A stretch of DNA of 64,000 nucleotides, from the NCBI RefSeq assembly GCF_007858435.1, contig NZ_VIGW01000002.1, positions 186,001-250,000 of the forward strand, in the 5' to 3' direction. How positions within the stretch are numbered: position 1 is the first letter of the stretch; each line of letters begins with the position of its first letter. Source of the stretch: Tsukamurella asaccharolytica. GTDB taxonomy: Bacteria > Actinomycetota > Actinomycetes > Mycobacteriales > Mycobacteriaceae. Positions 38,594 through 48,787 of the stretch are shown one piece after another. The position numbers and the translations under genes are program-made. The notes below the pieces were generated by a model that was not told where the DNA came from, did no database searches, and worked only from the letters and a program-made list of their open reading frames with translations.

Positions 38594-39315
38594 TGGGTAG
38601 AGGGGTGACCGGCCTAATCCTCAAGGCGATGCGGGCGGACGACTACGTGTTCACAGTGCTCGGAGCGGAAGCCGTCAGCGAGCACTTCCGCCGGATTCGC
38701 TTCGATGGCGGCGACTTCCTGCAGAACAACCCCTGGTTCCCGACGATGTGGGTGCGGCTGTGGGTCCCGAAGAGCGGCGCCGCCACCACCGACGAGGACG
38801 AGGGCGCGCTCGTCCAGCGCGGCTACACCATCGTCGCACCGCAGGGCTCGCAGTTCAGCATCGAGTTCGCCCTGCACGACGGTCCCGCGCCGCGCTGGGC
38901 CCTCGACGCCGAGCCCGGCGACCGCATCGCAGCGACCATGATGGGCGCCGACCTGACCGTCCCGGAGGACCCGGCACCGTCGGAGTACGTGCTCGTGGGT
39001 GACCCCGCGTCGATCCCCGCGATCAACAGCATCCTCGACACCGCGCAGTCCCCGTGCCGCGTGTACCTCGAGTACCAGCACGACGCCGAACGGCAGCTGC
39101 CCGTGCACGGCGAGGCCGTCACCTGGGTGCCGCGCGAGAACCGCGGCGCCACACTGGTCTCCACCGTTCTGGACGGCGGAATCGGTTCCGACGCCTTCCT
39201 GTTCGTCGCCGCCGAGACCACGGCGACGCGCGAGATCACCAAGGCCGCGAAGCGCGACTTCGGCCTGCCCAAGGACCGGATCAAGTCGCAGGCCTACTGG
39301 CTGCAGCGCGGATAA
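38593..39315 (+). CDS. Siderophore-interacting protein (FAD-dependent ferric-siderophore reductase)
   Basis: A 240-residue protein of the SIP/ViuB family, which reduces ferric siderophores in the cytosol to release iron. The N-terminal FAD barrel holds HFRRIRFDGGDF and RGYTIV. The NAD(P) domain includes LVGDPASIPAINSIL (about 138-152), LEYQHDAERQLP and LFVAAETTATREITKAAKRDFGLPKDRI. An iron box directly upstream fits this role. No Shine-Dalgarno precedes ATG 38593; an internal ATG at 38629 is an alternative start. Confidence 0.9.
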   Translation: MGRGVTGLILKAMRADDYVFTVLGAEAVSEHFRRIRFDGGDFLQNNPWFPTMWVRLWVPKSGAATTDEDEGALVQRGYTIVAPQGSQFSIEFALHDGPAPRWALDAEPGDRIAATMMGADLTVPEDPAPSEYVLVGDPASIPAINSILDTAQSPCRVYLEYQHDAERQLPVHGEAVTWVPRENRGATLVSTVLDGGIGSDAFLFVAAETTATREITKAAKRDFGLPKDRIKSQAYWLQRG

Positions 39316-39343
39316 CTCCGTGGCGCCCGGCTGCAGGACGGCC

Positions 39344-39349
39344 TAGGGT
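39344..39349 (+). promoter_or_regulatory. -10 box of the erm leader transcript
   Basis: TAGGGT, 7 nt before the ATG of the leader peptide. Transcription would start at or beside that ATG, making the leader peptide leaderless. Confidence 0.5.
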
Positions 39350-39356
39350 GCGTCCC

Positions 39357-39422
39357 ATGAGTTCTTCGGCAGCAGCCGCCGCAGCAGCAGCGGCGGCAGT
39401 GGTGGATCGCGGCCGCATCTAG
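39357..39422 (+). CDS. Poly-alanine leader peptide of the erm gene
   Basis: A 21-residue peptide: M-SSS, ten consecutive Ala, then VVDRGRI and TAG. The AVVD end resembles the IAVV(E/D) motif at which macrolide-bound ribosomes stall in known Erm leader peptides. Here the second Val is codon 16 (39402-39404) and Asp would sit in the A site. The Ala run uses four GCN codons mixed, so it is not a simple DNA slippage tract. Position, size and the structured RNA between it and erm support a regulatory role. The stalling itself is inferred. Confidence 0.75.
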   Translation: MSSSAAAAAAAAAAVVDRGRI

Positions 39423-39516
39423 CGGCGGCGAAGCCTCCCACACCATCTCGGCTTCACCGCCCCAGCATCCTTCCGCTGGGCGGCGATTCGTGCTGCCCGG
39501 GTAATCCTCGACCCGG
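39375..39516 (+). promoter_or_regulatory. Translational attenuator of erm
   Basis: Four hairpins follow the leader start. A: 39375-39382 with 39390-39397 (8 bp, within the Ala codons). B: 39424-39461, an 11-bp stem with one internal mismatch (GGCGG..GAAGCC / GGCTTC..CCGCC). C: 39457-39466 with 39475-39483. B and C share CCGCC at 39457-39461, so they exclude each other. D: CCGGGT 39497-39502 with ACCCGG 39511-39516, whose last two bases are the first of the erm ribosome binding site GGAG. A ribosome stalled on the leader would break A and could switch the later pairs (inference). Confidence 0.65.
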
Positions 39517-39528
39517 AGAACTCCCTTC

Positions 39529-40293
39529 ATGCCCACCCATCACGGGGGCCGTCAGGAGCACGGTCAGAACTTCCTCACCGACGGTGCCGTCATCGACCGC
39601 TTCGTCGACCTCACCCGCCACACCGACGGGCCCATCATCGAGATCGGCCCCGGCTCAGGTGCCTTGACCGACCCCCTACTCCGCCTGGGCCGCTCCCTCA
39701 CGGCCGTCGAGATCGACGGCGGCCACGCCCGCCGCCTGCGCGGACGGCTCCCGGAGGCGACGATCGTCCACGGCGACTTCCTACGACACCGACTGCCCGC
39801 CGAACCCCATGCGGTGGTGGGCAATCTGCCCTTCCACCTCACCACGGCCGTGCTCCGCAAGTTGCTGCACGCTCCCCACTGGACCGGCGCGGTCCTCGTC
39901 GTCCAGTGGGAGGTCGCGCGACGGCGAGCCGGCGTCGGCGGCGCGACGATGATGACCGCGCAGTGGACACCCTGGTACGAGTTCGGTCTCGCGGGACGGA
40001 TCCCGTCCGCCGCCTTCACCCCTCGCCCCTCCGTGGACGCGGGACTGCTCACGATCACGCGCCGGGACGCACCACTGATTCCCCCGGCGCGGCGGCGCGA
40101 CTACGCCGCCTTCGTGCATGCCGTCTACACCGGCCGCGGCCGCGGCCTGCCCGAGGTGCTGGCGGGCGTAGCGCCGCGCGACCGTCGGGCGGAGGCGCGG
40201 AAGTGGGCCGCCCGGCGGAGCCACCGCGGCTCCCTGCTCCCCCGCGACCTCCGCGCGGAGGAGTGGGTGGAGGCGTTCGAGCGGTTCGCCTAG
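39529..40293 (+). CDS. erm: 23S rRNA (adenine-2058 N6) methyltransferase Erm
   Basis: This methylates A2058 in 23S rRNA, giving macrolide-lincosamide-streptogramin B resistance. It is 254 residues. Features in order are HGQNFL (11-16), the SAM-binding [12 protein letters not shown] (36-47), AVEID (59-63), GDFL (82-85), the catalytic NLPFHLTT (99-106) and [12 protein letters not shown]. The Arg-rich C-terminus resembles actinobacterial Erm proteins. GGAG lies 10 nt before the ATG, partly within hairpin D. Its stop TAG shares the four bases CTAG with the purT stop on the other strand. Confidence 0.93.
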   Translation: MPTHHGGRQEHGQNFLTDGAVIDRFVDLTRHTDGPIIEIGPGSGALTDPLLRLGRSLTAVEIDGGHARRLRGRLPEATIVHGDFLRHRLPAEPHAVVGNLPFHLTTAVLRKLLHAPHWTGAVLVVQWEVARRRAGVGGATMMTAQWTPWYEFGLAGRIPSAAFTPRPSVDAGLLTITRRDAPLIPPARRRDYAAFVHAVYTGRGRGLPEVLAGVAPRDRRAEARKWAARRSHRGSLLPRDLRAEEWVEAFERFA

Positions 40294-42014
40294 TCCTGCG
40301 GACGCTGCGGTGGCAGGCCCAGCGACGTGGGCGGATTGTGGTCGTACTCCTCGGTCTTCGGCGTCTTCGGTCGCGTCGCGTACTCCCCCGTGGCGGGACG
40401 CGGCGCGGGCTGGATCGGGCGGGGCACCGCGGGCCGTCGGGCGGCGACGGGGTGCGCCGTCGTCGGGGCGACGGGCTCCCCCTCGAGCGCCTGCTGCGGC
40501 CCGGCCGGCGGGCTCACGCGCGAGGCCTTCTGCGGGGGCACCACCGGAGCCGCCGCGGTCGGCGGGGCCGACGGCCGCGGCGGCGCAGGCTGGGCCGGGA
40601 ACTGCTGCGGAGCCGGGCTCTGCGCCGGGCCCTGGGCCGGACCGGACTGCGCAGGCCCGGGCTGCGACGGACGCTGCACCGGCATGGCGCGGGTGGAGAG
40701 ATCCTCGGGCGGCTGCGGCCGCTGGATCGGCACCGCGGTGGTTTCGGGGACTCCCTGCTGGAGGGGATCGGCGCTATCGACCACGACGACCCGGCCCGCC
40801 GCCTCCGCGGCGCTTGCTCGTGCCACCTCGACGGTGTCGGCGGTCGCGACCGCCACGCCGAGCCGGCGCTTGGCGTAGCCCTCGGGCTTGCCGAACAGGC
40901 GCAGGTCGCTCTCCGGCACGTCGAGCGCGCGGGCGACACTGTCGAAGGCGACGGAGCTGCTGTCCTTCGTCCCGTAGATCACCGCCGACGCGGCGGGCGA
41001 CATCAGTGAGGTGTCCACCGGCAGGCCGAGGATCGCGCGGGCGTGCAGCTCGAACTCGGAGAGCCGCTGTGAGCCCAACGTCACCAGGCCGGTGTCGTGC
41101 GGGCGGGGCGAGACCTCGGAGAAGTAGACGTCGTCGCCCTTCACGAACAGCTCCACCCCGAACACGCCACGGCCGCCGGTGCCGCCGTCGCCGAGGGCCG
41201 TGGTGATGCGGCCGGCGACGGACGTCGCCGCGTCGTACGCGGCCTGGCTCATCGTCTGCGGCTGCCAGGACTCGACGTAGTCACCGTCGGACTGCCGGTG
41301 CCCGATGGGCTCGCAGAAGCGGGTGACCACCTTGCCGCGCTCGTCGTCGTAGACACGCACCGTGAGCAGCGTGATCTCGTAGTCGAAGTCGACGAAGCCC
41401 TCGACGATGACCCGCTCGTTGCGGACGCGAGCTCCCTCGACGGCGTAGTCCCAGGCGCCCTCGAGCTCCTCGACCGACCGGACGACCGACTGGCCCTTGC
41501 CCGAGCTCGACATCACCGGCTTGATCACGCACGGGAAGCCGACCTCGCGGGTGGCGGCGCGCACCTCGTCGAGCGACGAGGCGAAGGCGTAGGGCGAACA
41601 CGGCAGGCCGAGCTCCTCCGCCGCGAGCTTGCGGATGCCCTCGCGGTTCATCGTCAGGGAGACGGCGCGCGCGGTGGGGATGACCTCGGCGAGGCCCTCC
41701 TCGTCGATCGCGACCAGGGCGTCGGTGGCGAGGGCCTCGATCTCGGGGACGACGAAGTCGGGCTTCTCCTCCTCGATGACGCGACGGACCTCGGCGGCGT
41801 CGGTCATGTCGATGACGTGGCTGCGGTGCGCGACCTGCATCGCGGGCGCGTTCTCGTACCGGTCGACGGCGATCGTCTCCACGCCGAGACGCTGGAAGGC
41901 GATCACCACCTCCTTGCCCAGCTCACCCGAACCCAGCATCAGCGCCTTCGTGGCACCGGGGGTGAGCGCCGTGCCGATCCGGGGGTTGCCACCGGTCTCG
42001 CTGAGGTTCGTCAT
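40290..42014 (-). CDS. purT: Formate-dependent GAR transformylase PurT with a long disordered tail
   Basis: An ATP-grasp enzyme that formylates GAR with formate in purine synthesis. The core (about residues 1-415) follows E. coli PurT closely: [98 protein letters not shown] and [12 protein letters not shown]. After that comes a ~155-residue Pro/Gln/Ala-rich extension not present in the 392-residue E. coli enzyme. It includes [10 protein letters not shown] and [11 protein letters not shown] chose ATG 42014; ATGs at 42023 and 42026 are alternatives. It is divergent from the PfkB kinase gene. Confidence 0.93.
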   Translation of the reverse strand: MTNLSETGGNPRIGTALTPGATKALMLGSGELGKEVVIAFQRLGVETIAVDRYENAPAMQVAHRSHVIDMTDAAEVRRVIEEEKPDFVVPEIEALATDALVAIDEEGLAEVIPTARAVSLTMNREGIRKLAAEELGLPCSPYAFASSLDEVRAATREVGFPCVIKPVMSSSGKGQSVVRSVEELEGAWDYAVEGARVRNERVIVEGFVDFDYEITLLTVRVYDDERGKVVTRFCEPIGHRQSDGDYVESWQPQTMSQAAYDAATSVAGRITTALGDGGTGGRGVFGVELFVKGDDVYFSEVSPRPHDTGLVTLGSQRLSEFELHARAILGLPVDTSLMSPAASAVIYGTKDSSSVAFDSVARALDVPESDLRLFGKPEGYAKRRLGVAVATADTVEVARASAAEAAGRVVVVDSADPLQQGVPETTAVPIQRPQPPEDLSTRAMPVQRPSQPGPAQSGPAQGPAQSPAPQQFPAQPAPPRPSAPPTAAAPVVPPQKASRVSPPAGPQQALEGEPVAPTTAHPVAARRPAVPRPIQPAPRPATGEYATRPKTPKTEEYDHNPPTSLGLPPQRPQD

Positions 42015-42058
42015 GGGGTCCATCATGACAAACAGGTGAGGCGAGGACACAGTGCGCT

Positions 42059-42064
42059 TAGGGT
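42059..42064 (+). promoter_or_regulatory. -10 box of the PfkB kinase gene (leaderless)
   Basis: TAGGGT, 7 nt before the ATG at 42072. Confidence 0.55.
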
Positions 42065-42071
42065 CGGACCC

Positions 42072-43010
42072 ATGACCGATCGGACTCTGTGCGTCGGCGA
42101 GGCACTCATCGACGTCGTCGTGCGCGAGGGCGCCGAGCCGTCCGAACACGTGGGCGGAAGCCTGTTCAACGTCGCGTGCGGGCTCGCCTCGCTCGGCGAT
42201 CCGGCGTCGATCCTGTCGTGGTGGGGGCGCGATGCGCGTGGGCAACGGATCGCCGGAGCCGCCGCCCGTGCCGGCGTCGAGGTGGTGCCCGGCACCGATT
42301 CCGCGGCCGACACACCGCTGGCGTGCGCGCACGTCGACGCCGACGGTCGCGCGTCGTACGACTTCGAGCTCACCTGGGCGGTGCCGCCCGTCGACTCCCT
42401 GGAACGCTACAGCCACCTGCACACCGGCAGCTTCGCCGCGACCCTGGCGCCCGGCGCCGACGGCGTGCGCGACGTGGTCGCCCGGATCCGGGACCACGCC
42501 ACCGTCTCCTACGACCCCAACATCCGTCCCGCGCTCATGGGCACTCCCGGCGACGTGCTGCCGCGGGTGACGGAGATGATCGCGCAGTCGGACGTGGTGA
42601 AGGCAAGCGACGAGGACGTCGCCTGGCTGTACCCCGACGAGCGCGTCGACGAGGTGCTGCGGCGGTGGGCCGCCGCCGGGCCGGCGCTCGTGGTGCTCAC
42701 GCGCGGCCCCGACGGGGCGTCGGTCCTGGTCGCCGGCGAGCTGCGATCCGTGGCACCGCGGACCGTCGAGGTGGCCGACACCGTCGGCGCCGGCGACTCC
42801 TTCATGGCCGGACTCGTCTCCGGGCTGCTCGACGCCGGCTACCTCGGCTCGCGGGACGCCACGCACCGGCTGCGTTCGGCGTCGTGGGACGACGTGCGGC
42901 CCGCGCTGGATCGCGCCGTCATCACCTCCGCGCTCACCGTGAGCCGGGCAGGGGCGTACGCACCGTCGCTGGACGAGGTGCGTGCCGCGCAGGACCCGAC
43001 GGGCCGCTGA
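42072..43010 (+). CDS. PfkB-family carbohydrate kinase (fructokinase-like)
   Basis: A 312-residue ribokinase-fold kinase. [12 protein letters not shown] at the start, [16 protein letters not shown] (Gly-rich substrate region, about 28-43), [11 protein letters not shown], and the ATP/anion-hole signature [15 protein letters not shown] (about 232-246, with the catalytic Asp in GAGD). The sequence is closest in feel to bacterial fructokinases; the exact sugar is not known. It is divergent from purT and has no sugar transporter nearby. Confidence 0.9.
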   Translation: MTDRTLCVGEALIDVVVREGAEPSEHVGGSLFNVACGLASLGDPASILSWWGRDARGQRIAGAAARAGVEVVPGTDSAADTPLACAHVDADGRASYDFELTWAVPPVDSLERYSHLHTGSFAATLAPGADGVRDVVARIRDHATVSYDPNIRPALMGTPGDVLPRVTEMIAQSDVVKASDEDVAWLYPDERVDEVLRRWAAAGPALVVLTRGPDGASVLVAGELRSVAPRTVEVADTVGAGDSFMAGLVSGLLDAGYLGSRDATHRLRSASWDDVRPALDRAVITSALTVSRAGAYAPSLDEVRAAQDPTGR

Positions 43011-43318
43011 CTGCCGCCTCGTCGAGCCGCGGGCGCGGGCAGTCGTTCCGGCGTTCAGTGGGGGACTGAACGCGGCGCAGGGGACAACCGCTCCCCCGCA
43101 GCACGAACGGCTTCCAGTGGGGGTAGGAACGCTGTGGCCGCGGGCCGGTGTCGAGCGGGGGACGACGCGGCGGCTTTCGCCGGGTCACGGCACGGGGCGG
43201 GCGGCGGGGATCGCCGCCGTCGAATCCGAGGCCATGCGTGGCGCGCATGGCTTCTCCGCGCGACATCGAACCCACTCGGCCCTACGGAAGCTGCCTGGTT
43301 CGGAGGGACCGAGTCCGA
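43011..43318. other. Gap between the convergent PfkB and purA genes with hairpins
   Basis: No gene is visible. Contents: a perfect hairpin at 43052-43072 (CGTTCAGT-GGGGG-ACTGAACG); a degenerate relative at about 43110-43132 (CTTCCAGT-GGGGG-TAGGAACG); and the family A palindrome at 43231-43251. Any of these could terminate transcription from both sides, but none has a T-run. Confidence 0.55.
43231..43251. repeat. Short palindrome, family A copy 4
   Basis: GCCATGCG-TGGCG-CGCATGGC: perfect 8-bp arms, 5-bp loop, followed by TTCTC. It is the most regular member of the family. Confidence 0.7.
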
Positions 43319-45323
<2,005 letters not shown>

Positions 45324-45331
<8 letters not shown>

Positions 45332-45803
45332 CTCCCGCACCGGACGACGGCTCGGCGCGCAGCAGCGCGGTGTGCGCCGCCTGGTGCGCGGCGGCGACGC
45401 GCATGAAGCGCACCACCGTGGCCAGCTCGTCCTCGGTGAACCGGTCCAACACGTCGGGCCCCGCCGACGCGAGCATGGGCCCCATCGCCGCCTCCACCCG
45501 AGCCGTCAACAACGGTGTGGCGCGCACGAGCACCTTGCGCCCGTCCTCGGGGTGCGGGTGGCGCGCGACGTAGCCGCGCTTCTCCAGCCGGTCGACCATC
45601 GTGGTGACGCTGCCGGTGGTGAAGCCCAGCGCCGTAGCCACCTCCCGCGGCGAGATCCCGTCTGCCCCCAGTACCAGCTCCACGCAGGCCAGATCCGTCG
45701 CGCCTACGCCGAGAATCCGTGCCACCTCTCGATCGAAGCCGGCCACCGAGGCCTGGTAGGCCTGCACGGCGGGTCCGACCTCGGCGGCAATATCGCTTGA
45801 CAT
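45324..45803 (-). CDS. MarR-family transcriptional regulator
   Basis: A 159-residue winged-helix protein: GISPREVATALGFTTGSVTTMVDRLEKRGYVARHPHPEDGRKVLV (about 49-93) is the MarR DNA-binding core, with the DGRK wing. It is divergent from an FAD monooxygenase and its own start codon lies in one of two identical operators. GGAGG lies 9 nt upstream. It most likely controls the monooxygenase in response to that enzyme's substrate (inference). Its 3' end overlaps the convergent gene by 8 nt. Confidence 0.9.
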
Positions 45804-45809
45804 TCAAGC
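45795..45809. promoter_or_regulatory. MarR operator, copy 1
   Basis: GCTTGA-CAT-TCAAGC, a perfect palindrome that contains the marR start codon. Confidence 0.75.
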
Positions 45810-45826
45810 TACCTCCTCGCATGATT

Positions 45827-45841
45827 GCTTGACATTCAAGC
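45827..45841. promoter_or_regulatory. MarR operator, copy 2
   Basis: The same 15 bp as copy 1, centred 32 bp away (about three helical turns) and 23 bp before the monooxygenase ATG. Both copies are also followed by TA. Confidence 0.75.
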
Positions 45842-45864
45842 TATACCGATCTGTGGGAGAAGTC

Positions 45865-47061
45865 ATGAAAGCCCTCATCATCGGCGCCGGTGTCGCGGGA
45901 CCCGTCGCCGCTATGGCCCTCGCGCGCGTCGGCGTCGACTCCGAGGTCTTCGAGCGGGACGGGCAGGACGCGGCGCAGCGCGGCGCCTGGCTCACGCTGC
46001 AGGCCAACGGGCTCGACGCGCTCCAGGCGATCGACGCGGCCGGTCCCCTCACCGGCGTCGGCTACCCCGTCGAGACCATCGCGTTCGTCAACGGCAAAGG
46101 CCGCGCGCTCGGTCGCATGCCGCTCGCCGCCCGCCGGCCCGACGGACTGACGTCGCTGATGATGCCGCGCGCGACGCTCTACTCCGCCCTCGCGCAGGAG
46201 GCACGCTCCCGCGGCGTCACCGTTCGGCACGGGGCCGAGCTCACCACCGCCACCGTCGACGACGACGGCGTCACCGCGCATTTCGCCGACGGAACGACCG
46301 CCCGCGGCGACTTCCTCATCGGCGCGGACGGCATCCACTCCCCCGTGCGCACGCTCATCGACCCCGCCGCCGCCGCGCCGCGCTACGTCCCCGTGCTCAA
46401 CCTGGGCGGGTACATCCCCGACTTCACGGTCGACGTGCCGCCCCGCGAGTTCCGTATGCAGTTCGGAACCCGCTGCTTCTTCGCGTGGATGCCCACGCCC
46501 GACGGCGGCACCGTGTGGTTCGCCAATCCGCCCGAGCCGACGGAACCGGCGCGAGGTGTGCTGTCGGGCGTCGACGACGCGCAATGGCGCCGGCGCCTGC
46601 ACGCCCTCATGGACGGCGACGCCGGCCCGGCGGCCGCGATCATCGACGCCGCGCCGGGCCCGCTGACCGGCTGGGCAACCTACGACCTGCCCGTCGTGAA
46701 CCGGTGGCACGACGGGCGCGGGCGCATGGTCCTCATCGGAGACGCCGCGCACGCCACCTCACCCGCCGCGGGTCAGGGCGCGGCGATGGCCCTCGAGGAC
46801 GCGGTGATCCTCGCGCAGTGCGTGCGCGACCGGCCCACCACCGGCGAGGCCTTCACCGCCTTCGAAGCGCTGCGTCGCGCACGGACCGAACGGATCGTCG
46901 CGGAGGGGCGTCGCGCATCGAACTCGAAGGCTGCGGGCCCCGTCGGCCGCGTGGTCCGCGACCTGGTGCTGCCGCTCGTCTTCCGGCGTGCCGCGCGGGA
47001 CGACGGCCGCTCGCTGACCTGGCTGCAGGGACATCACATCGACTTCGCCGTTCCGGTCTGA
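45865..47061 (+). CDS. FAD-dependent monooxygenase (PHBH/TetX-like)
   Basis: A 398-residue class A flavoprotein monooxygenase. It has the FAD GxGxxG motif ALIIGAGVAGPVAAMAL (3-19), a middle ADGIHSPVR segment, and the second FAD motif LIGDAAHATSPAAGQGAAMALEDAVIL (about 290-316). Such enzymes hydroxylate aromatics, or inactivate rifamycins or tetracyclines; the substrate cannot be told here. The MarR partner suggests induction by the substrate. GGGAGAAG is a good ribosome binding site for ATG 45865. Confidence 0.9.
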   Translation: MKALIIGAGVAGPVAAMALARVGVDSEVFERDGQDAAQRGAWLTLQANGLDALQAIDAAGPLTGVGYPVETIAFVNGKGRALGRMPLAARRPDGLTSLMMPRATLYSALAQEARSRGVTVRHGAELTTATVDDDGVTAHFADGTTARGDFLIGADGIHSPVRTLIDPAAAAPRYVPVLNLGGYIPDFTVDVPPREFRMQFGTRCFFAWMPTPDGGTVWFANPPEPTEPARGVLSGVDDAQWRRRLHALMDGDAGPAAAIIDAAPGPLTGWATYDLPVVNRWHDGRGRMVLIGDAAHATSPAAGQGAAMALEDAVILAQCVRDRPTTGEAFTAFEALRRARTERIVAEGRRASNSKAAGPVGRVVRDLVLPLVFRRAARDDGRSLTWLQGHHIDFAVPV

Positions 47062-47065
47062 TGCG

Positions 47066-48256
47066 CTACTCGGGCGGTTGCGTGGCGTCCTGCTTCTTCG
47101 GCACGTCCCGCAACTGCGCGACCGCCGAGGTGCGGGAGAGGCCAGCGACCTGCAGCAGGTCGACGATCGTGGACCGCAGCTGGCCGTAGATCATCACCTC
47201 GTTGAGCGACTCGCTCTCGTGGATCTCGTCGTGCATGGGCAGCGCGTTCGCGCGGCGCGCGGACGACCGCAGGACGCGGGCGGCCTCGGCCTGGTCGGGT
47301 TGCGTCCCCGGTTCCGCGAGCACCACGTCGCGCAGGATCTTGAAGGCGTCGGCGAGGCGGCCGATCTCGGTGACCAACGCCGGGTCGATCCGCTCCCCAC
47401 GCTGGTTGGACGCGAGCGCCCGTCGCGCCATGACCCGCACGTTGCGGACGGCGTTGTCGAGCGGGTCCGCGATGGCCTGCAACTTGTCCAGCCGTTGGCG
47501 CGAACTCCAGAACATCGGCGCGACCCTGGTGATCTCGATGCCGCCCGCCAGGTCGTTGGAGAGTTGGTCCAGGTCGGGCTGCGTGGCGCGGGCGGTCTCC
47601 AACGCCCACTCGAGCGAGGAGATGTCGCGATCCGTCAGGCCGGCGGCGATCGAGGCTACGACGCGGCGCATCGTGTCCAGGACGTGCGCGGCGTCCTTGC
47701 GCGGCCGCCGCGCCGGGTTGTTCGGGATCAGCGCGACGATCACGACGCCCACGAGGCCGCCGATCAGCGCGTCGAGCATGCGGGTCCACCCGCCCGTCGA
47801 GCCGGGCGGCAGCAGCGTCGCGACCAGCACGGCCGAAGACGCGGCCTGCATCGGCACGAGCGGTCCGCGGTCGGCGAGCACGGCGACGCCCATGGCGATC
47901 GCGACCACGAGTGCCAGCTGCCAGGGGCCGGTACCGATCGTGGAGATCAGCAGGTCGCCCACTCCGATGCCGACGGTGACGCCGCCGACCAGCTCCAAGG
48001 AGCGGCGCAGCCGCTGGTTGAGCGAGAGGCCGAGCGAGATGATGGCCGCGATCGGCGCGAAGAACGGCGAGACGTGGCCGATCACGTCGTTCGCGATGAA
48101 CCACGCGATGCCCGCGGCGATGGCGCACTGCACGATGGGCAGCTTGGAGTTCCACAGCCGCTTGGTGCGGCTCTGGATCGCCTGCGGCAGGGCGTTGTGC
48201 CGCCGGAGGAGTCGGCTACGCGCCGAGTCCGAGGGCGCCGGCGGCTTCGGGGTCAC
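47066..48256 (-). CDS. FUSC-family membrane protein (aromatic-acid exporter type)
   Basis: A 396-residue protein. The first ~190 residues have about six membrane helices, with the FUSC signature region GHVSPFFAPIAAIISLGLSLNQRLRRSLELVGGVTVGIGVGDLL. The rest is a soluble, mostly helical domain. The family includes aromatic carboxylate efflux pumps; the substrate is unknown. It starts at a GTG and overlaps the DUF3151 gene by 41 nt, which is long, but no later start keeps the first helices intact. Confidence 0.82.
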   Translation of the reverse strand: MTPKPPAPSDSARSRLLRRHNALPQAIQSRTKRLWNSKLPIVQCAIAAGIAWFIANDVIGHVSPFFAPIAAIISLGLSLNQRLRRSLELVGGVTVGIGVGDLLISTIGTGPWQLALVVAIAMGVAVLADRGPLVPMQAASSAVLVATLLPPGSTGGWTRMLDALIGGLVGVVIVALIPNNPARRPRKDAAHVLDTMRRVVASIAAGLTDRDISSLEWALETARATQPDLDQLSNDLAGGIEITRVAPMFWSSRQRLDKLQAIADPLDNAVRNVRVMARRALASNQRGERIDPALVTEIGRLADAFKILRDVVLAEPGTQPDQAEAARVLRSSARRANALPMHDEIHESESLNEVMIYGQLRSTIVDLLQVAGLSRTSAVAQLRDVPKKQDATQPPE

Positions 48257-48635
48257 AGTCGTTCACCAGGTCCAGGCAGCGGAGGTACTCGTCTTCCTCG
48301 CCGATCGACTGCGCGGCGCGAGCCAGCGCGGCCACCGCTCGCAGGAAGCCGCGGTTGTTCTCGTGGCTGAAGGGCACCGGGCCGAAGCCGCGCCAGCCCT
48401 GGCGGCGGAGCTGGTCGAGGCCGCGGTGGTAGCCGGTGCGCGCGTAGGCGTAGGCGGCGACGGCCTCGCCGGCGTCGAGGGCGCTCTCCGCGAGCACGGC
48501 CCACGCCAGCGAGGAGGTGGGTGCGTCGGCCGCCACCTCGGCGGCCGGGCGGCCCTGGTTCAGCTGCAATTCCGGCTCTTCGTCGATGTCGAGCAGGACC
48601 GGGGGCGGGCCGAGGAGATCTCCGAAGGACGTCAT
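48216..48635 (-). CDS. DUF3151 protein
   Basis: A 139-residue soluble protein corresponding to Rv0360c. Typical segments are LGPPPVLLD, SLAWAVLAESAL, AYAYARTGYHRGLDQLRRQGWRGFGPVPFSHENNRGFLRAVAALARAAQ and IGEEDEYLRCLDLVNDCDP. The helical repeats suggest a TPR-like fold (inference). Function is unknown, but it is widespread next to purA/fba in Mycobacteriales. Start ATG 48635 is where the conserved protein begins. Confidence 0.88.
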   Translation of the reverse strand: MTSFGDLLGPPPVLLDIDEEPELQLNQGRPAAEVAADAPTSSLAWAVLAESALDAGEAVAAYAYARTGYHRGLDQLRRQGWRGFGPVPFSHENNRGFLRAVAALARAAQSIGEEDEYLRCLDLVNDCDPEAAGALGLGA

Positions 48636-48722
48636 TGCTCCAGTCTTCCATGCGGCGCCCCCGGACGGGCGGACGACGGGCACGCCCGCACAACGCACGG
48701 GTCACGCCGGGTGCGCGCCCGC

Positions 48723-48728
48723 TAGGGT
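48723..48728 (+). promoter_or_regulatory. -10 box upstream of the acidic membrane protein
   Basis: TAGGGT, predicted transcription start about 48735, leaving a ~50-nt leader with GGAGGAAC near 48763. Confidence 0.4.
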
Positions 48729-48787
48729 GTCAGGTATTCCGTGCGCGGTGCGCTGCGGCGGTGGAGGAACGGTTCACGACTGAGGGG

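Noticed and set aside
39369-39398. GCA/GCC/GCG run read as a simple microsatellite
   Set aside because: Codons are mixed, it starts with a proper ATG and ends in VVDRGRI-stop ahead of erm, so a leader peptide explains it better.
41097-42071. In-frame extension upstream of the PfkB kinase
   Set aside because: It lies entirely opposite purT; the kinase fold begins at ATG 42072, which also has a -10 box at the right distance.
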